Source: Centropus unirufus (Eukaryota; Chordata; Aves; Cuculiformes; Centropidae). Taken from it: a DNA stretch of 64,000 bases. This document shows, piece after piece, positions 11,601 through 22,900 of this stretch. Where the stretch lies: contig VYZI01000005.1 in NCBI GenBank assembly GCA_013397695.1, positions 5,817,221 through 5,881,220 on the forward strand, read 5' to 3'. How positions within the stretch are numbered: the stretch's first letter is position 1; the number at the start of each line of letters is the position of its first letter. A program made the position numbers and the translations under genes. Below the pieces are notes generated by a model, which had not been told where the DNA came from, made no database searches, and was given only the letters and a program-made list of their open reading frames with translations.

Positions 11601-14600
11601 ATTTTTATTCCTGACAGCAGTAATCTATGCAGATGTGAGAAGACTGGAGCGCTGATAGTCAGTATATACCGAGCGATGCAGACTGTTTGGACAAGCACTG
11701 CATGAACCACAGTAGTTGTGCTTTGGTTATACTCTGCACCCTTGTACTCCAGACTGCTAATATGGTTGGAAAATTGCTGCAGTCTGTAATAATAAATTAT
11801 ATAATTGAGTTCTAGTAGCAGAGTGGGCAGGGGTGTGGAAAGGTAATATTGGATGTAAAGTCTCTCAAGACATCTGAAATACGAGATCAAAACGTAATTG
11901 TTTTTTATTAACTAAAATAACAAATATTTTATGCTGCACAAATGAAGAAGATAAAAGGGCAGACTTATGAATGTCTTGATCTTGCTTCCAGAAAATTTGT
12001 AAAGTCAAAGATTTGCCAGAAAAGCCTTGCACCAAATGAAACTGTCTTGGAGACGCAGAATGAATAATATTCAAGGAGAAATTAGGCTTCATGACTATTA
12101 TTCAATAACAAATGAGTATGTCTACAGAACCAGTGATGAGGAACAATTTTGATACATTAACGTGTAACATCTCCAGTTCCTGTTACAAGTTTAGTGTTTT
12201 CCTCTGTTAAAGACACATTTACACTCTTTTTTTCTGTGACTGTAAATTATTTTAGCAACATTGAGCCCTACAGAGAAGCAGGTTGGTCCAAGAAGTATGT
12301 GTGTTATGCATAGTGACAACTACTTTTGGTACCCTGCATTATTGCAACTATTTAGGACATGAAATATTACCCGACTTTAAAATAGCCCGTCTTTTTGGTT
12401 TCACTTTTAAACATGCTTTAACCAATGTCCAATGGGAGCACTTTTCTCATGATCTCCTAAAGCCTATTAACATGTGACAGGAGTATCTTGCTGTTAGCTG
12501 CAAAGTGCAGTAAATGTTTAAAACCCTTTACAGTAATACAGCTCAAATGATATGGCTGCTGCATTCTGATCTTGTTTTTCTTTACAGCACATACAATTGA
12601 AAACAGCAAAGCTGGTGTTTACTATATTCTCTTCCATGTTTTTTAGTGAGCAAAGGCTTAAATTATGTCTTTGGAATTATTCTTCAGATGACATTCAGAA
12701 AATATTAAAAAAAAATAAAGTAAACAACATGAGACTGAAGTCTTTCTTTAAAGTCAAAATCTGTTTTCCAAATATTTTTATAAGGTACACATCTGGGCAG
12801 CTCAGTAAGTCCAAGACAGAATAAGGAGCAGAACCTTATCAGGAATTTGCTTTAATCTATTTGGCATGTCATTCTATGAGACCGTATGTACAGAAAACAG
12901 ATTGGTCTAAGCTTCCTATGGGCCACAAAATACTGCTCTTTCAGCTGTCTTCAAGCACTTCAATAAGGAAAATCTGCCAGTCTTTTGAATGATTCCTTGG
13001 AAAATAGTGGTTGAAGAGCGTGGAAGGATGACATTTTAATTAGAGAATAAGCTTCACTTCCACTTATTTATCTTATCAATTGACTCTGCTGTCATTAGCA
13101 TTGCAGGGAAGAGGAGATCTTCTGTTTCTCCTTGAAGTTAGAGTCCTTATAGCCGTGTATCTAAGAATTTTCCCGTTTTGAAGACGCATTCTGACATGAG
13201 TACTGTGCAAGTTGTTATGGAGCAGTGCAGCACTGTGTGGGTTGTGTTCCAGGGGTGGGTTGGTGCTCATTGGTGCTGTGAACCTATTCAGGAGAGCATG
13301 CTATATCCCTAGGTGTTCTATAGAGACCTTTTTTTCCTCTCCTTTCTTGTTACAAGACAGTCCTTTTAGTTTGTAGTGTCTCAACAGGCCTGTGTCAGCT
13401 CAGCTTTTGAGGCCTGAATGATCTCAGCTGAAAAGACATCTGGGCTTTTCTGATTGGTGTTTTGAAAGTCAAACCATGGGCTTATGTGTATCTGCAGAGG
13501 TCGCAGCACAGCATGCTGGTGGTGTTTTCAGAAGTGCTTCAGAATTTCATGCTGCTTGATGTATATTTGAAAGTACTGAGAAATAAATTTCATTTCTAGG
13601 GGCCTTGAATTTATCAATTGCAACAGTAGTTAGGTTGGTTTAACTCATGGCTTTGTCAGGGTTGGTCCAGGCTTCTGGCAATATCATGGAGATGCAGAAT
13701 TCTGATTTAGAGCAGAACTGGGTTTAATTCTGCTGTGCTGTGCCAGTCATGGGCTGTATCCCTGAGCTTTGAATGCTTTATAAGAAATCAAGAAAAGCAT
13801 TTGGAGGGCTGGTGACTGTTCTCACTTACTGAGATTACTCCTTCTGGCCAGGGTTTTTGGAATTGCTCCAGTTAGTCCAAGAAAAGTGAGATGAGCCAGT
13901 TTAACAAGTCATATACACAGTCTGGGCTACAGAAGATTGATTTACATAAGGATACTTTGCAGCTGATCCTGTGACCTGGAACCGTGACAGATCAACTCTT
14001 ATTTCAAACTACTCTGCTTCATATGCCCATACTTTGAAATTAGGTAGAGAATACAGACAGCGGTATGCCAGAGCTTTTAGAGACAGTGTGTTCTCAAGAG
14101 AAGCAGACTAATCATTTAAATAACTGTTCTGTAAAGATGCTTTGGGCTGGTTCAGTGTATCTCACCTATGATGTTAGAGCAAGTAAAAATGCGTTCTGAA
14201 GCTAATTTTTCCACTCTACAGTTTAAATGTAATGGGGAAAGGCACGCATATGGTGTCCACTTTCAGGACTCTGAAATTGAAAGCGTGGAACAGTTATCAA
14301 GAAAGAGGTGGCCCAGTATGAGACTCACTGACTTAGAGTATCCCATCCTCAATTTATGCTACAGCTATATATTTTTTTAATTTGCTTTCTGAACTTTTAT
14401 ATCTAATTGAGTCTGTATCACATGTATAAGAATCTTTTTCATTTAAGGTAATTTGAGGAGCTCTTCTGAGAAAAAATAAGCTTGAAATTGTGTCCTTATT
14501 CAAAATGCAGATGGATGTTGCTGGATCATTGAAATGGGAGAAAACTCCCCGTGAATAGCCTGAACAGCAGTATTTGAGATTCTTGGAAGATTAGAGGAAG

Positions 14601-15675
14601 GGCCTTTCAGTCAGATTTGACTAAAGGATATGTAACAATGCAAGCAGGGCAGCTATTTCCAATGTTTTGGAACTCGGAAAGCAAGAATTTGTTGATGCAA
14701 ATAAAGAGGATTGTCCCAAATAGTTTCAATTTCATTGCAGTTTGTCTCTCTCATTTGATATAATATTCTAAGGCTATATATTTTCTGTTTTCTCAGATCA
14801 GAAAGGATAACAAAATGGTGTTGAAGGAGTATTATGTAATTGCAAAAACAGCCATTTGAAGAAATGTTCTGTGGATTACTGCTTGTTTTCTGTGCATGAA
14901 TGACTTACAAACTTTTTGTTCTGAGTTTTTGGGTATGAAGAAAAAGATGATTGGAAATTGGAGTCATATTTCTTCTGGAACGAATAAGTTATTTGTTTGT
15001 GTGAATTATTATATTAGGAGTGTTTCAAGAGTATTTTAAGACTCCATACGTATAAGGCAAATATTGAAGAAAAATCTTGGAAGCAAAATTATTATGGCAT
15101 CTCCCCTCCAGTTAGAGTATTACAAATAAAAAAAATTAATGCTGTAAGTTCTTTTGCTTCATAATCTTCCTTTGACTACCTTATGGATAATACGTCTATA
15201 TCAGTGCATCTAATATATTTACATTTGTCCTTAAAATATCATAATGTTCAGTGTCTAAAAAGACCACCAAGTACATAAACTGTATTATTACATTTCTACA
15301 AAAAAGGATCAGACCTAAAGGAATACTTAGAATTATTGATAAAAGAGATACTGTTTGGCATATGTAAGAGAAGCAGCAGTAAAATGTAGGCTTTCTTAAT
15401 TAAAGACACACTTTGTCTATCTCATTAATACATAATTCAAGAATCTAGTTTACAGTTGGATTCATGTTACCCTTGGGGTTGCCTAGAAGTTAATTCTTCT
15501 AAGACAGTGTTGATAAAAAGCAGCTGTAACTTGCCAGAACAGTTCTATTACACAAAAGGCATCAGATAACTTATTTCTAGTTAAATTATTCTAAGCAATA
15601 GAGATGCATTAGTTTCCAAAGTTAGTCCCCACTTGGAGTATTAGTCTTGCATAGTTCTCAAGACCCATTGACAAA

Positions 15676-16478
15676 ATAGAATCATAGAATTGTTAGGTTG
15701 GAAAAGACTTTTAAGATTAAGTCCAACCATAAACCTAAGGCGTCCAAGTTCCCCACTAAACCATGTCCCTAAGCACCACTCCTACATGTCTTTTCAATAT
15801 CTCCAGGGATGGTGACTCAGCCACTTCCTTGAAGCCTTATCCAATCCTTGACAACCCTTTCAGTGAAGAAATTTCTTCAGATATCCAATCTAAACCTCCC
15901 CTGGCACAACTTGAAAGGATGAGAGGAAATGGCCTCATTTCTTACTTGGGAAAAGAGGTTAACACTTGCCTTGCTACAACCTCCTTTCAGGTAGTTACAG
16001 AGAGCCCTAAGGTCTCCCGTCAGCCTCCCTCAGACTAAACAACTTCAGTTCTTTCAGATACTCCTCATAAGACTTGTGCTCTAGACCCTCCACCTTCTAG
16101 ACTTGCTTTGCCAGCCTTTGCACACACTCAAGCACCTCAATGTCTTTCATGCAGTGAGGGGGCCCAAAACTGAACGTAGTATTCAAGTTCATATGTGGCC
16201 TAAGCAGTGTCAAGTACAGGGGGATCGTTGCTTCCTTACTTCTACTGTCCACACCATTTCTGATAGAATCCAGGATGCTATTGGCTTTCGTGGCCACCTG
16301 GGCACACCGCTGGCTCATATTCAACTGGCTATTGACCAACACACCCAGCTTCTTTTCCACTGGGCACCTCTCCAGCCATTCATGCCCAAGTCTGTAGTGT
16401 TGCATGGAGTTGTTGGGGCCCAGGTGCAGGACCCAATACTTAGCCTTGTTGAACTGCATACTGCTGGCCTCAGCCCAT
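15676..16478 (-). mobile_element. CR1 LINE copy 1, 5'-truncated and diverged
   Basis: The plus strand starts atagaatcatagaat followed by GTTAGGTTGGAAAAGAC, which is the reverse complement of a CR1 3' end, so the element lies on the minus strand with its 3' end at 15676. The sequence then follows the familiar CR1 3' region: the 'ccaccactaaacca(t)gtccctaagcac' type stretch, the 'gggatggtgactc' block and the 'cctcctttcaggtag' block. From 16097 it enters the C-terminal coding part of the pol ORF. It stops near 16478 (cctcagccca), so about 0.8 kb remains of an element that is normally about 4.5 kb. Truncation at the 5' end is the usual outcome of CR1 insertion. Confidence 0.93.
16097..16459 (-). 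pseudogene. CR1 pol C-terminal fragment (copy 1)
   Basis: A 120-codon open remnant of the CR1 second ORF, downstream of the reverse transcriptase core. Landmarks are the LGPNN and YRLGHEWLERC stretch near residues 13-31, the LGVLVNSQLNMSQRCAQVA stretch near 38-56 and an IPLYLTLLRPH stretch near 79-89. The same landmarks appear, less changed, in copy 2 at 17982-18332. It lacks the reverse transcriptase motifs and the endonuclease, and cannot make a working protein. The tail after about residue 90 departs from the other copy, indicating a frameshift or divergence. Confidence 0.8.
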
Positions 16479-17632
16479 AGTTTACTATGTAAATGAGTGA
16501 AATATATTATGAATCTGTGAAATTAGCTAATTATGATATGATGGAGGTAGAGTCTTATATCTAGCTTTAAGAAAACTTAGATGTAAGGTAGGTAATATCT
16601 ACAGCTAAAAAGAGATACTGAGGTTTCATCTGTATTAAGCTTGTGCTTTCATAGTGAAAGACATTATAAGCTGACATATCAGCTCTTTACTTCCTAATTC
16701 TTGGTTGACAATTGCAATCAATCTTCCCATCGACAAAGGCTGGTCTGCACCAGTTTTCTTGATTCCATTTCCTCTTGATATTGGAATACTTTAGCGAAGA
16801 TAGCACCTATCAGAAGTACCCCAGTTTCTACTGGTGCTTACTGTCTTCATGGCCTTTACAGGATTTCTCAGAGTTATTGTAAGCTGCAGAAATGCCCAAA
16901 TTGATGCAACTTGTACAAGTGGTTGAATCAACTCTGTTATTCTGAATGTAACTGAAGTAAAGATATGCTCAGTTCATTTTTAATATAAATAACCTTTCAA
17001 AATACCTGAGGTTTCCACTTTCTTGAACAGAGTATTTATTTAATATTCTTTCCTCATTTAGAGCCATGTTAAGACATGTGGATCACCCAAGTTTCTTTTA
17101 ACAAGGGTGGTGTGAGAAGGCAAAGTTCTACTTAGTTTCAGTGAGGTCCTCGTTGGCCTTTTGGTAGCTGTTGCAACTTTCCTTTCTTGCTTTCAGATAA
17201 GAAAGCAGGAAAGATCTGCTTCTGCATACAAACCTTGACTCAAATGCCTGCCTCTGTCACATCCAGATTAGATTAATGTAGCACACATGCTGTGCTCTGG
17301 ACTAAACCTTTTAAATCAACCTCAAGTTGATGAAAGATCATTGTGATGCCTGTGGTGCCTGGGACTTTCCTGGATGCAATCCAAGATTTTGTTTTTCACC
17401 TGCAGATCCATAAATGGCCCTGGAACTCTTACAGTTGGCAAAAGGATTTGCTTTTTCTTATCCTCAATATGAAGATATAGAGACTAATAGATGAATCAAC
17501 CTTTGTTTAATAGTGACAGATGCTGTTTGCCCCTCTTTTGTGGGTGAAATCCTTTGTAGGAAGAGTGTGGAAAATAGTAGGAAGAATGGGAAGATGATAT
17601 GCCATTTTGTGATGAGTTATGGCTGTTTATTT
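16479..17632. other. Spacer between two CR1 copies
   Basis: About 1.15 kb of AT-rich sequence with no recognisable repeat or gene. It separates two same-orientation CR1 copies that differ in divergence and are therefore probably independent insertions. Confidence 0.5.
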
Positions 17633-17981
17633 CATAGAATAATAGAATCACTGGGCTAGAAAAGACCTCTGAGATCATCAAGTCAAACCCCAAACACCTC
17701 ATCTACTTCTCTTTTAAATACATTCAGGGATGGAGATTCCACCACCTCCCTGGGCAGCCTCTGCCAGCACCTGATGACCCTTTCGCTGAAAAATGCTTAC
17801 CTAATGTCCAACCTGAAGCTCCCTTGGTGCAGCTTGAGGCCATTTCCCCCATGTTCTATGTCCTGTCACTTGGGAGAAGAGACCAGCACCCACCTCTCCA
17901 CAACCTCCTTTCAGGCAGCTGTAGGGGTGGTAAGGTCCCCATTCAGCCTCCTCTTCTCCAGGCTAAACAACCCCAGCTCCC

Positions 17982-18332
17982 TCAGCCACTCCTCATAAGA
18001 CTTGTTCTCAACCCCTTCACCAGCTTTGATGTCCTTCTCTGGATGTACTCGAGAACCTCAAAGTCCTTCTTGTAGTGAGGGGCCAAGAGCTGAACACAGG
18101 ATTCAAGGTGCAGCCTCACCAGCGCTGAGTACAGGGGCAGAATCACCTCCCTGGCCCTGCTGGCTATGCTGTTCCTGATACAGGTGCCATTGGCTTTCTT
18201 GGCCACCTGGGCACACTGCTGGCTCATGCTCAGCTGGCTGTCACCCAACACACCCAGGTCCTTCACCTCCAGGCAGCTTTCCAGCCACTCTTCCCCAAGC
18301 CTGTAGCACTGCACAGGATTGTTGTGTCCCAA
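17982..18332 (-). pseudogene. CR1 pol C-terminal domain (copy 2)
   Basis: A 116-codon fragment after the reverse transcriptase core. It contains YRLGEEWLESC near residue 10, the stretch KDLGVLGDSQLSMSQQC, AQVAKKANG, and the LPLYSALVRLHLESCVQLLAPHYKKD-type region, split here as LPLYSALVRLHLESC and APHYKKDFEVLEYIQRR. This is the conserved C-terminal region of bird CR1 pol and is shared with copy 1. In an intact element it would continue in frame to the terminal part of pol; here the frame is lost after about residue 110. Confidence 0.85.
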
Positions 18333-18624
18333 GTGCAGAACCCAATGTTTGACTTTGTTGATCCTCAGCCCATTGGTCCAGACTGTTCAGACCCCTTTGA
18401 AGAGCCTCCCTACCCTCATGCAGACCAACACTTCCTCCCAGCTTAGTATCGTCTGTGAACTTGCCAAGGGTGCATTCAATCCCTTCATCCAGGTCATTGA
18501 TAAAGAAAATGAACAGGACTGGACTCAGCACTGAGCCTTGGGGCATACCACCTGTGACTGGCCTCCAGCTAGATTTAGCTCCATTTACAACTCTTTGGGC
18601 CTGACCATCCAGATAGTTTTCCAC
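18241..18624 (-). pseudogene. CR1 reverse transcriptase, second half (motifs B and C)
   Basis: A 127-codon frame that in a working CR1 would form the catalytic palm of the reverse transcriptase, copying CR1 RNA at the nicked target. The segment MPQGSVLSPVLF at residues 27-38 is the conserved palm/finger 'PQGS' motif. FTDD at residues 56-59 (about 18448-18459) is motif C; the canonical form is FADD, so both aspartates remain but the alanine is changed. After about residue 85 the frame leaves the CR1 consensus and the correct C-terminal continuation lies in the overlapping frame at 17982-18332, which marks another frameshift. The frame also breaks from motif A upstream near 18610. Confidence 0.85.
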
Positions 18625-18982
18625 TCAGGAGAAGGGTGCACCTGTCCAGGCCAGTGGCAGCCAGTTTCTTGAGCAGAATGCTGTGCAAAACTGTGTCAAA
18701 TGCTATACTGAATTCCAGGTAGACTATGTCCACAGCCTTTCCCTCATCCAATAAGTGGGTCACTTTGTCGTAGAAGATCAGGTTACTTGGCAGGACTTGC
18801 CTTTCATGAACCCCTGTTGACTGGGCCTGATCACCTGGCTGTCTTGTGTGTGCTGTGTGATACAACTCAAGATGACCTGTTCCGCAGCCTTCCCTGGCAC
18901 TGAGGTCAGGCTGACAGGCCTGCAGTTCCCTGGATCCTCCTTCCAACCCTTCTTGTAAACGGGTGTAACATCTGCTAGTCAA
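18575..18982 (-). pseudogene. CR1 reverse transcriptase, first half (motif A), frameshifted
   Basis: The second half of this 135-codon frame carries FYDKVTHLLDEGKAVD and YLEFSIAFDTV (residues 88-98), the reverse transcriptase motif A region. In CR1 the motif usually reads YLDFSKAFDTV, so the first catalytic aspartate is replaced by glutamate and a lysine by isoleucine. The first ~60 residues of the frame are out of register: the CR1-like reading of that DNA lies in a neighbouring frame, so a frameshift sits near 18785. With motif A changed and the frame broken twice, no active enzyme is possible. Confidence 0.8.
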
Positions 18983-19538
18983 GTGGAATTTCCCCAGTCA
19001 ACCAGGATTGATGATAGAGGACGGATAGGGGTTTGGCAAGCATATCTGCCAGCTCCCTCAATACACTTGGGTGGATCCCATCTGGCCCCACAGACTTGTG
19101 AATGTTTAATTGGCCAAGCAGATCTCCAACCATCTCCTTGTGGATTATGTAAGACTTGTTTTGCTATCCCTCCCTGTTCTCTGGCTCATGAGGCTGAGCA
19201 CCCAGGGAGCATTTTACCTTGCTATTAAAGATTGAAGCAAAGAAGGCATTAAGTACCTCTGCCTTGTCCTCATCCTTTGTTACAATTGTTCCCTTTTCAT
19301 CCAAAAAAACTGGACATTCTTCCTGGTTCTCCTTTTACTGTTGATATATGTGTAGAAAGACTTTTTTATTATCTTTCACAGAACTGGCCAATCTGAGTTC
19401 TAGTTGGGCTTTTGCCTTTCTCATTCTCTCCCTGCATGATCTCACTTGGTCCTTGTACTCCTCCTGAGATGCCTGCCCTTTATTCCAAAATTTATAGACT
19501 TTCCTCCTATTTTTTTATATTCAACTAGTTCTCTCTGC

Positions 19539-19911
19539 TCAACCAGGCTGGTTTTTCCCCCTCCAGCTCATTTTCCAGCACATGGGGACATCTTGCTCTT
19601 GTGCTGCCAGGATTTTCTTCTTGAAAAGCACCCAGACCTCTTGAGCTCCATTGCTGTTAAGGACTGTCTCCCATGGAACTTTACCAACCAGCCTTCTGAA
19701 CAGTTCGAAGTCTGCCCTTTGGAAGTCCAAGGTGACTGTCCTGCTGACCGCCTTCCTCACCTCTCCTAGAACTGAGAATTCTAAAATCTCATGGTCACTG
19801 TGTCCCACTTGTCCTCTAACCATCACATCTCCCACAAGGCCTTCTCTGTTCACAAATAGAAAGTCCAGCTGCGTGCCTTCCCTTGTCAGCTCACAAACTA
19901 GCTTTGTGCTC
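19539..19911 (-). pseudogene. CR1 endonuclease C-terminus and linker (copy 2)
   Basis: The fragment reads through LTREGTQLDFLFVNREG into a GHSDHEILEFSV stretch at residues 17-28 of the frame that starts at 19853. The SDH triplet (about 19791-19799) is the last conserved motif of the apurinic-type endonuclease, which nicks target DNA in CR1 retrotransposition. After it come the LDFQRADFELFRRLV and VPWETVL stretches of the linker leading to the reverse transcriptase. The open frame extends upstream of the first methionine to about 19911, where similarity ends at the 5' truncation point. The N-terminal endonuclease motifs are absent. Confidence 0.85.
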
Positions 19912-19920
19912 GGTGTTTCC

Positions 19921-22900
19921 TAGCTTTGCTGCACGCCTTTTGGCATTTTCTACTGTAGTTTAAATGTAGAGATCTGCTCCAAAGTGCCAGTCTTTACCCC
20001 TTCCAAATCTCTAGTACTGCAACACCACGTAGAGATATGAAACAAAATTGCATACCTGGAAAGTAGCAGCCTGAAAACATACCAAAGAATCTCCTTTCCC
20101 TTATTCTGTCTTAAGTTTAAATGCTTGTTTGTAGACCTTGGGCAAATCTTAAATTCTTTCATGGATTTATAAAATTAGAATAGAGAAATAAGTCTTATTC
20201 ATGTCACAAGTCTAATCTGTCTGTGACTTTGTAGGATTTTGGGTGAGACAGGGAGGAAATCCTCACAGAAATCTCAGCAGCAGTGAAGGGTTTAGTATGT
20301 TTGAACTGTTGGGGAACAGAGCAAGGGCAAGATCAAGTGCCTTAAACACCAAGTTTTCCTGCTTAAACCAGTGAATGTGCTTCTCTAAACAAATTACCAG
20401 CTGCAGGTTAATTACTGCATATGAAGATTTTCTGTATCCCACATGTTTGTTTTTATTTATTTCTTTTTTATTTAAGTGAACAGAGATGTTCCTCTCTGGT
20501 GCAGTAGTGGTACTGTTGCTCTATAGGTGGACGCTCTGCGCACCTTCTGAGTTGTTTTGATAGCAGTAATTTTCCTTTTGCCACCCATGAAGTCTTTCAT
20601 GTGAAAGAAAAGCACAGTGAATTTAGAAATTCTACTATAATAATTTGAAAATAGGAGGGTCGTTATTAACACAGAGTTGTCTTGAGCATCGAGTGGTTAA
20701 TAAATGGATTTAGTAGTAACATATTAGTTGGCAGAAAAGGACCACCTGCTTTTGCAGAGGTTGCAGAAGCTAGTGTTGAATGATGAACACAGTGGGTACA
20801 GATGGAGGGGAAAGGAGAACAAATTACTAGTGCTCCAAAATACCTTCCTCCATTACTTTTCCCCAAAGAAAAGATAGATTTTTGGATTTTCTGAACATAT
20901 TTGTTATTCTGCACTAAAAATGCATGGTGACCCCACAGAAACTAACTCTGTGTTGGTGATTTTTCTCTCCTTTAAGTTTTTTCATGTACTTATTTCTTAC
21001 ATGTGTTTTTTGCAGAGCATTTTTCTCGTGTGTGCATCTGAAATGCTTGTTTGAGCACTTCTCTTGCAATTAATGCCCTCTAAATGAAGGGACCCTTCAG
21101 CAAAGCTGAGGGTACAAACTTTTTGTGCTGCAAGTTTTTTTTCTAAGCCTCTACTGCCAGTTTGAGCACTGCAATCAGCATTTCTGACTGAGAGGACATT
21201 TTCTTTTTACAGAGTAGATACTTCACCATCCCTGTGTTCAGGTTTACTTATCTTACCATTTTTAAGTGTGTGTTCAGGAGGCACAGAGTAAGTGACTCAG
21301 CAGCCACTCAGCATTACACCTAGAAGGATCCATCATAGTCGTGGCAACCTTGGGTTATGCCCTGTTATGTTTGCAGAAAATTGTTTAGAACAGTTGAATA
21401 TAAAATAAATACTTATATTTTCCCTTGTTCCTCTCTAAAACATTCACCTTATCCAATTGTTGTCTCTATCGCATGGGTTTTTTTCCGTTACTTACTGAAA
21501 AATTACTCTTAAAATAATATAACTTCCTTGTGCTCATTGGCTGTTTTAAAATAATGAAAAGATTTGCATGTATATATGAATTTTTTCCTTTGAAAATAAT
21601 ACAGTGAAAATTGTGACCTTCATTTAGACCTTGCTCACTGCCTATATATCTCTTCCAGAAGTTCCTGCTGTTGCTCTGGCCTCATGGTGGATGCCAGATT
21701 GTTAAAGGGATGTACCCTTTGTAACTATGATTTTGCAGGACTCATCTATTCCATAGTTAACAGGAATTTAATGTGTCCTGCAGAGGTTGACAAGACTCGT
21801 CCCATATATTGTCATTACCTTGAGACAGTAACCTTGAGGGAGGAGGAGAAGCTTAAAAGGACTTTATCTGCTTCTGATTCTTGATATAAAAATGTTAGCT
21901 CTTCTTTGTAGGTACGAGATCTACTGCTTAATGGAGCAGGCCCTGGTAGTGGCTGTGGAGTTCTCCATAAGTACTTCAGTCATATTATCCTATCCCAAGA
22001 GGCTCAGTACTGGAAATTATCTAAACTTAAAGAAGAATTTCAGGCAAATCAGCAGACCCGTCCTTCTTAAAGCAGAGAAAGTCAACAAAAAGGAGAAGGG
22101 GAAGGAAGATGCTCCTGTATGGGCAGGTGCTTTTCTTTTCCCTCCTCTGTCCCAGGGCTCCAACCTTTTCTCCACAAGTTAATTTTATAATGAGCAAAAT
22201 GAAAATTGTTTGTAACAAGAGGGTATATGGGAACATAAACGCATATTCATCTTATCTTTGCAAAATATACTCATACTGCTGAAGTGCTCCTTTTTTTAAG
22301 GGAGATTTTGGGCAGGACACCAAAACCAATGAACATTCACTTTCAATACAGTCTAGCAGCAGATGGTCTGAAATAGCCTAAGGACTCACTATCTTTTTTG
22401 AAGTCCAAAATGATACTATCAGCAGAAGTGATGATAATGAGGTGAGCAAATTGTTTTATGACAAGCAAGCAAGGATATTTGTTTTTGATTAACCTGGCAG
22501 CATATGGGACTAAGGTTAAAGTATTTATGAATACACCACTATCTGGGCCTCAGTAGTGCTCAAAGTGTCATTGTTTGGTGCAAAAGAACAAATCTTAATG
22601 GTGTGATTTAAGGCTGAAGTTGTTAGGTAAGGACCATGGGAACAGTTGCAGTAAAAGCCCTGAGGTAAATGAGTTGGTTTAGGTTTATGTGCGGGTACAT
22701 TACATTGTTGTTTTTCCATTGTCTTCTATGCCTGGCAAGGTGAAGCTATCAGATGTTTTTCATATATATTGAATATTTACTTCTAGGAAAAGATGGAATT
22801 TATTCTAAGAATTACTCTGTTTCCCATTACAAAACCATATGTATGTAACTTAAACTGTATGGAAACATATGTATTTGAGTTATTGAGTTTTTTTATTGTA

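Larger units (their letters stand above)
4681..15675. other. Unassigned non-coding DNA, 11 kb
   Basis: No gene or interspersed repeat that I can name. The stretch contains T-rich low-complexity DNA (5103-5139), a (TA)n microsatellite (7455-7477), one undetermined base (7444) and a small two-way hairpin (8655-8686). The longest open frame is a 144-codon minus-strand frame at 11456-11890, with no recognisable domain and no supporting splice or promoter context. The region is probably intron or intergenic spacer. Confidence 0.5.
17633..19920 (-). mobile_element. CR1 LINE copy 2, about 2.3 kb, 5'-truncated
   Basis: The 3' end is at 17633 (plus strand catagaataatagaatcac, the CR1 octamer-type terminus in reverse complement). 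The rest of the 3' region follows, then, reading leftwards on the minus strand, most of the pol ORF: the C-terminal domain (17982-18332), the reverse transcriptase (about 18241-18982), a connecting region, and the end of the AP-type endonuclease (19539-19911). Homology fades around 19920, so the 5' UTR, ORF1 and the N-terminal endonuclease are missing. At least two frameshifts break the reading frame, near 18610 and near 18785, so the copy is dead. It is the longest and best preserved mobile element in the window. Confidence 0.95.

Noticed and set aside
11456..11890. Longest open frame in the window outside repeats (144 codons, minus strand)
   Set aside because: No recognisable domain, no splice or promoter support, and a residue composition typical of chance translation of AT-rich DNA.
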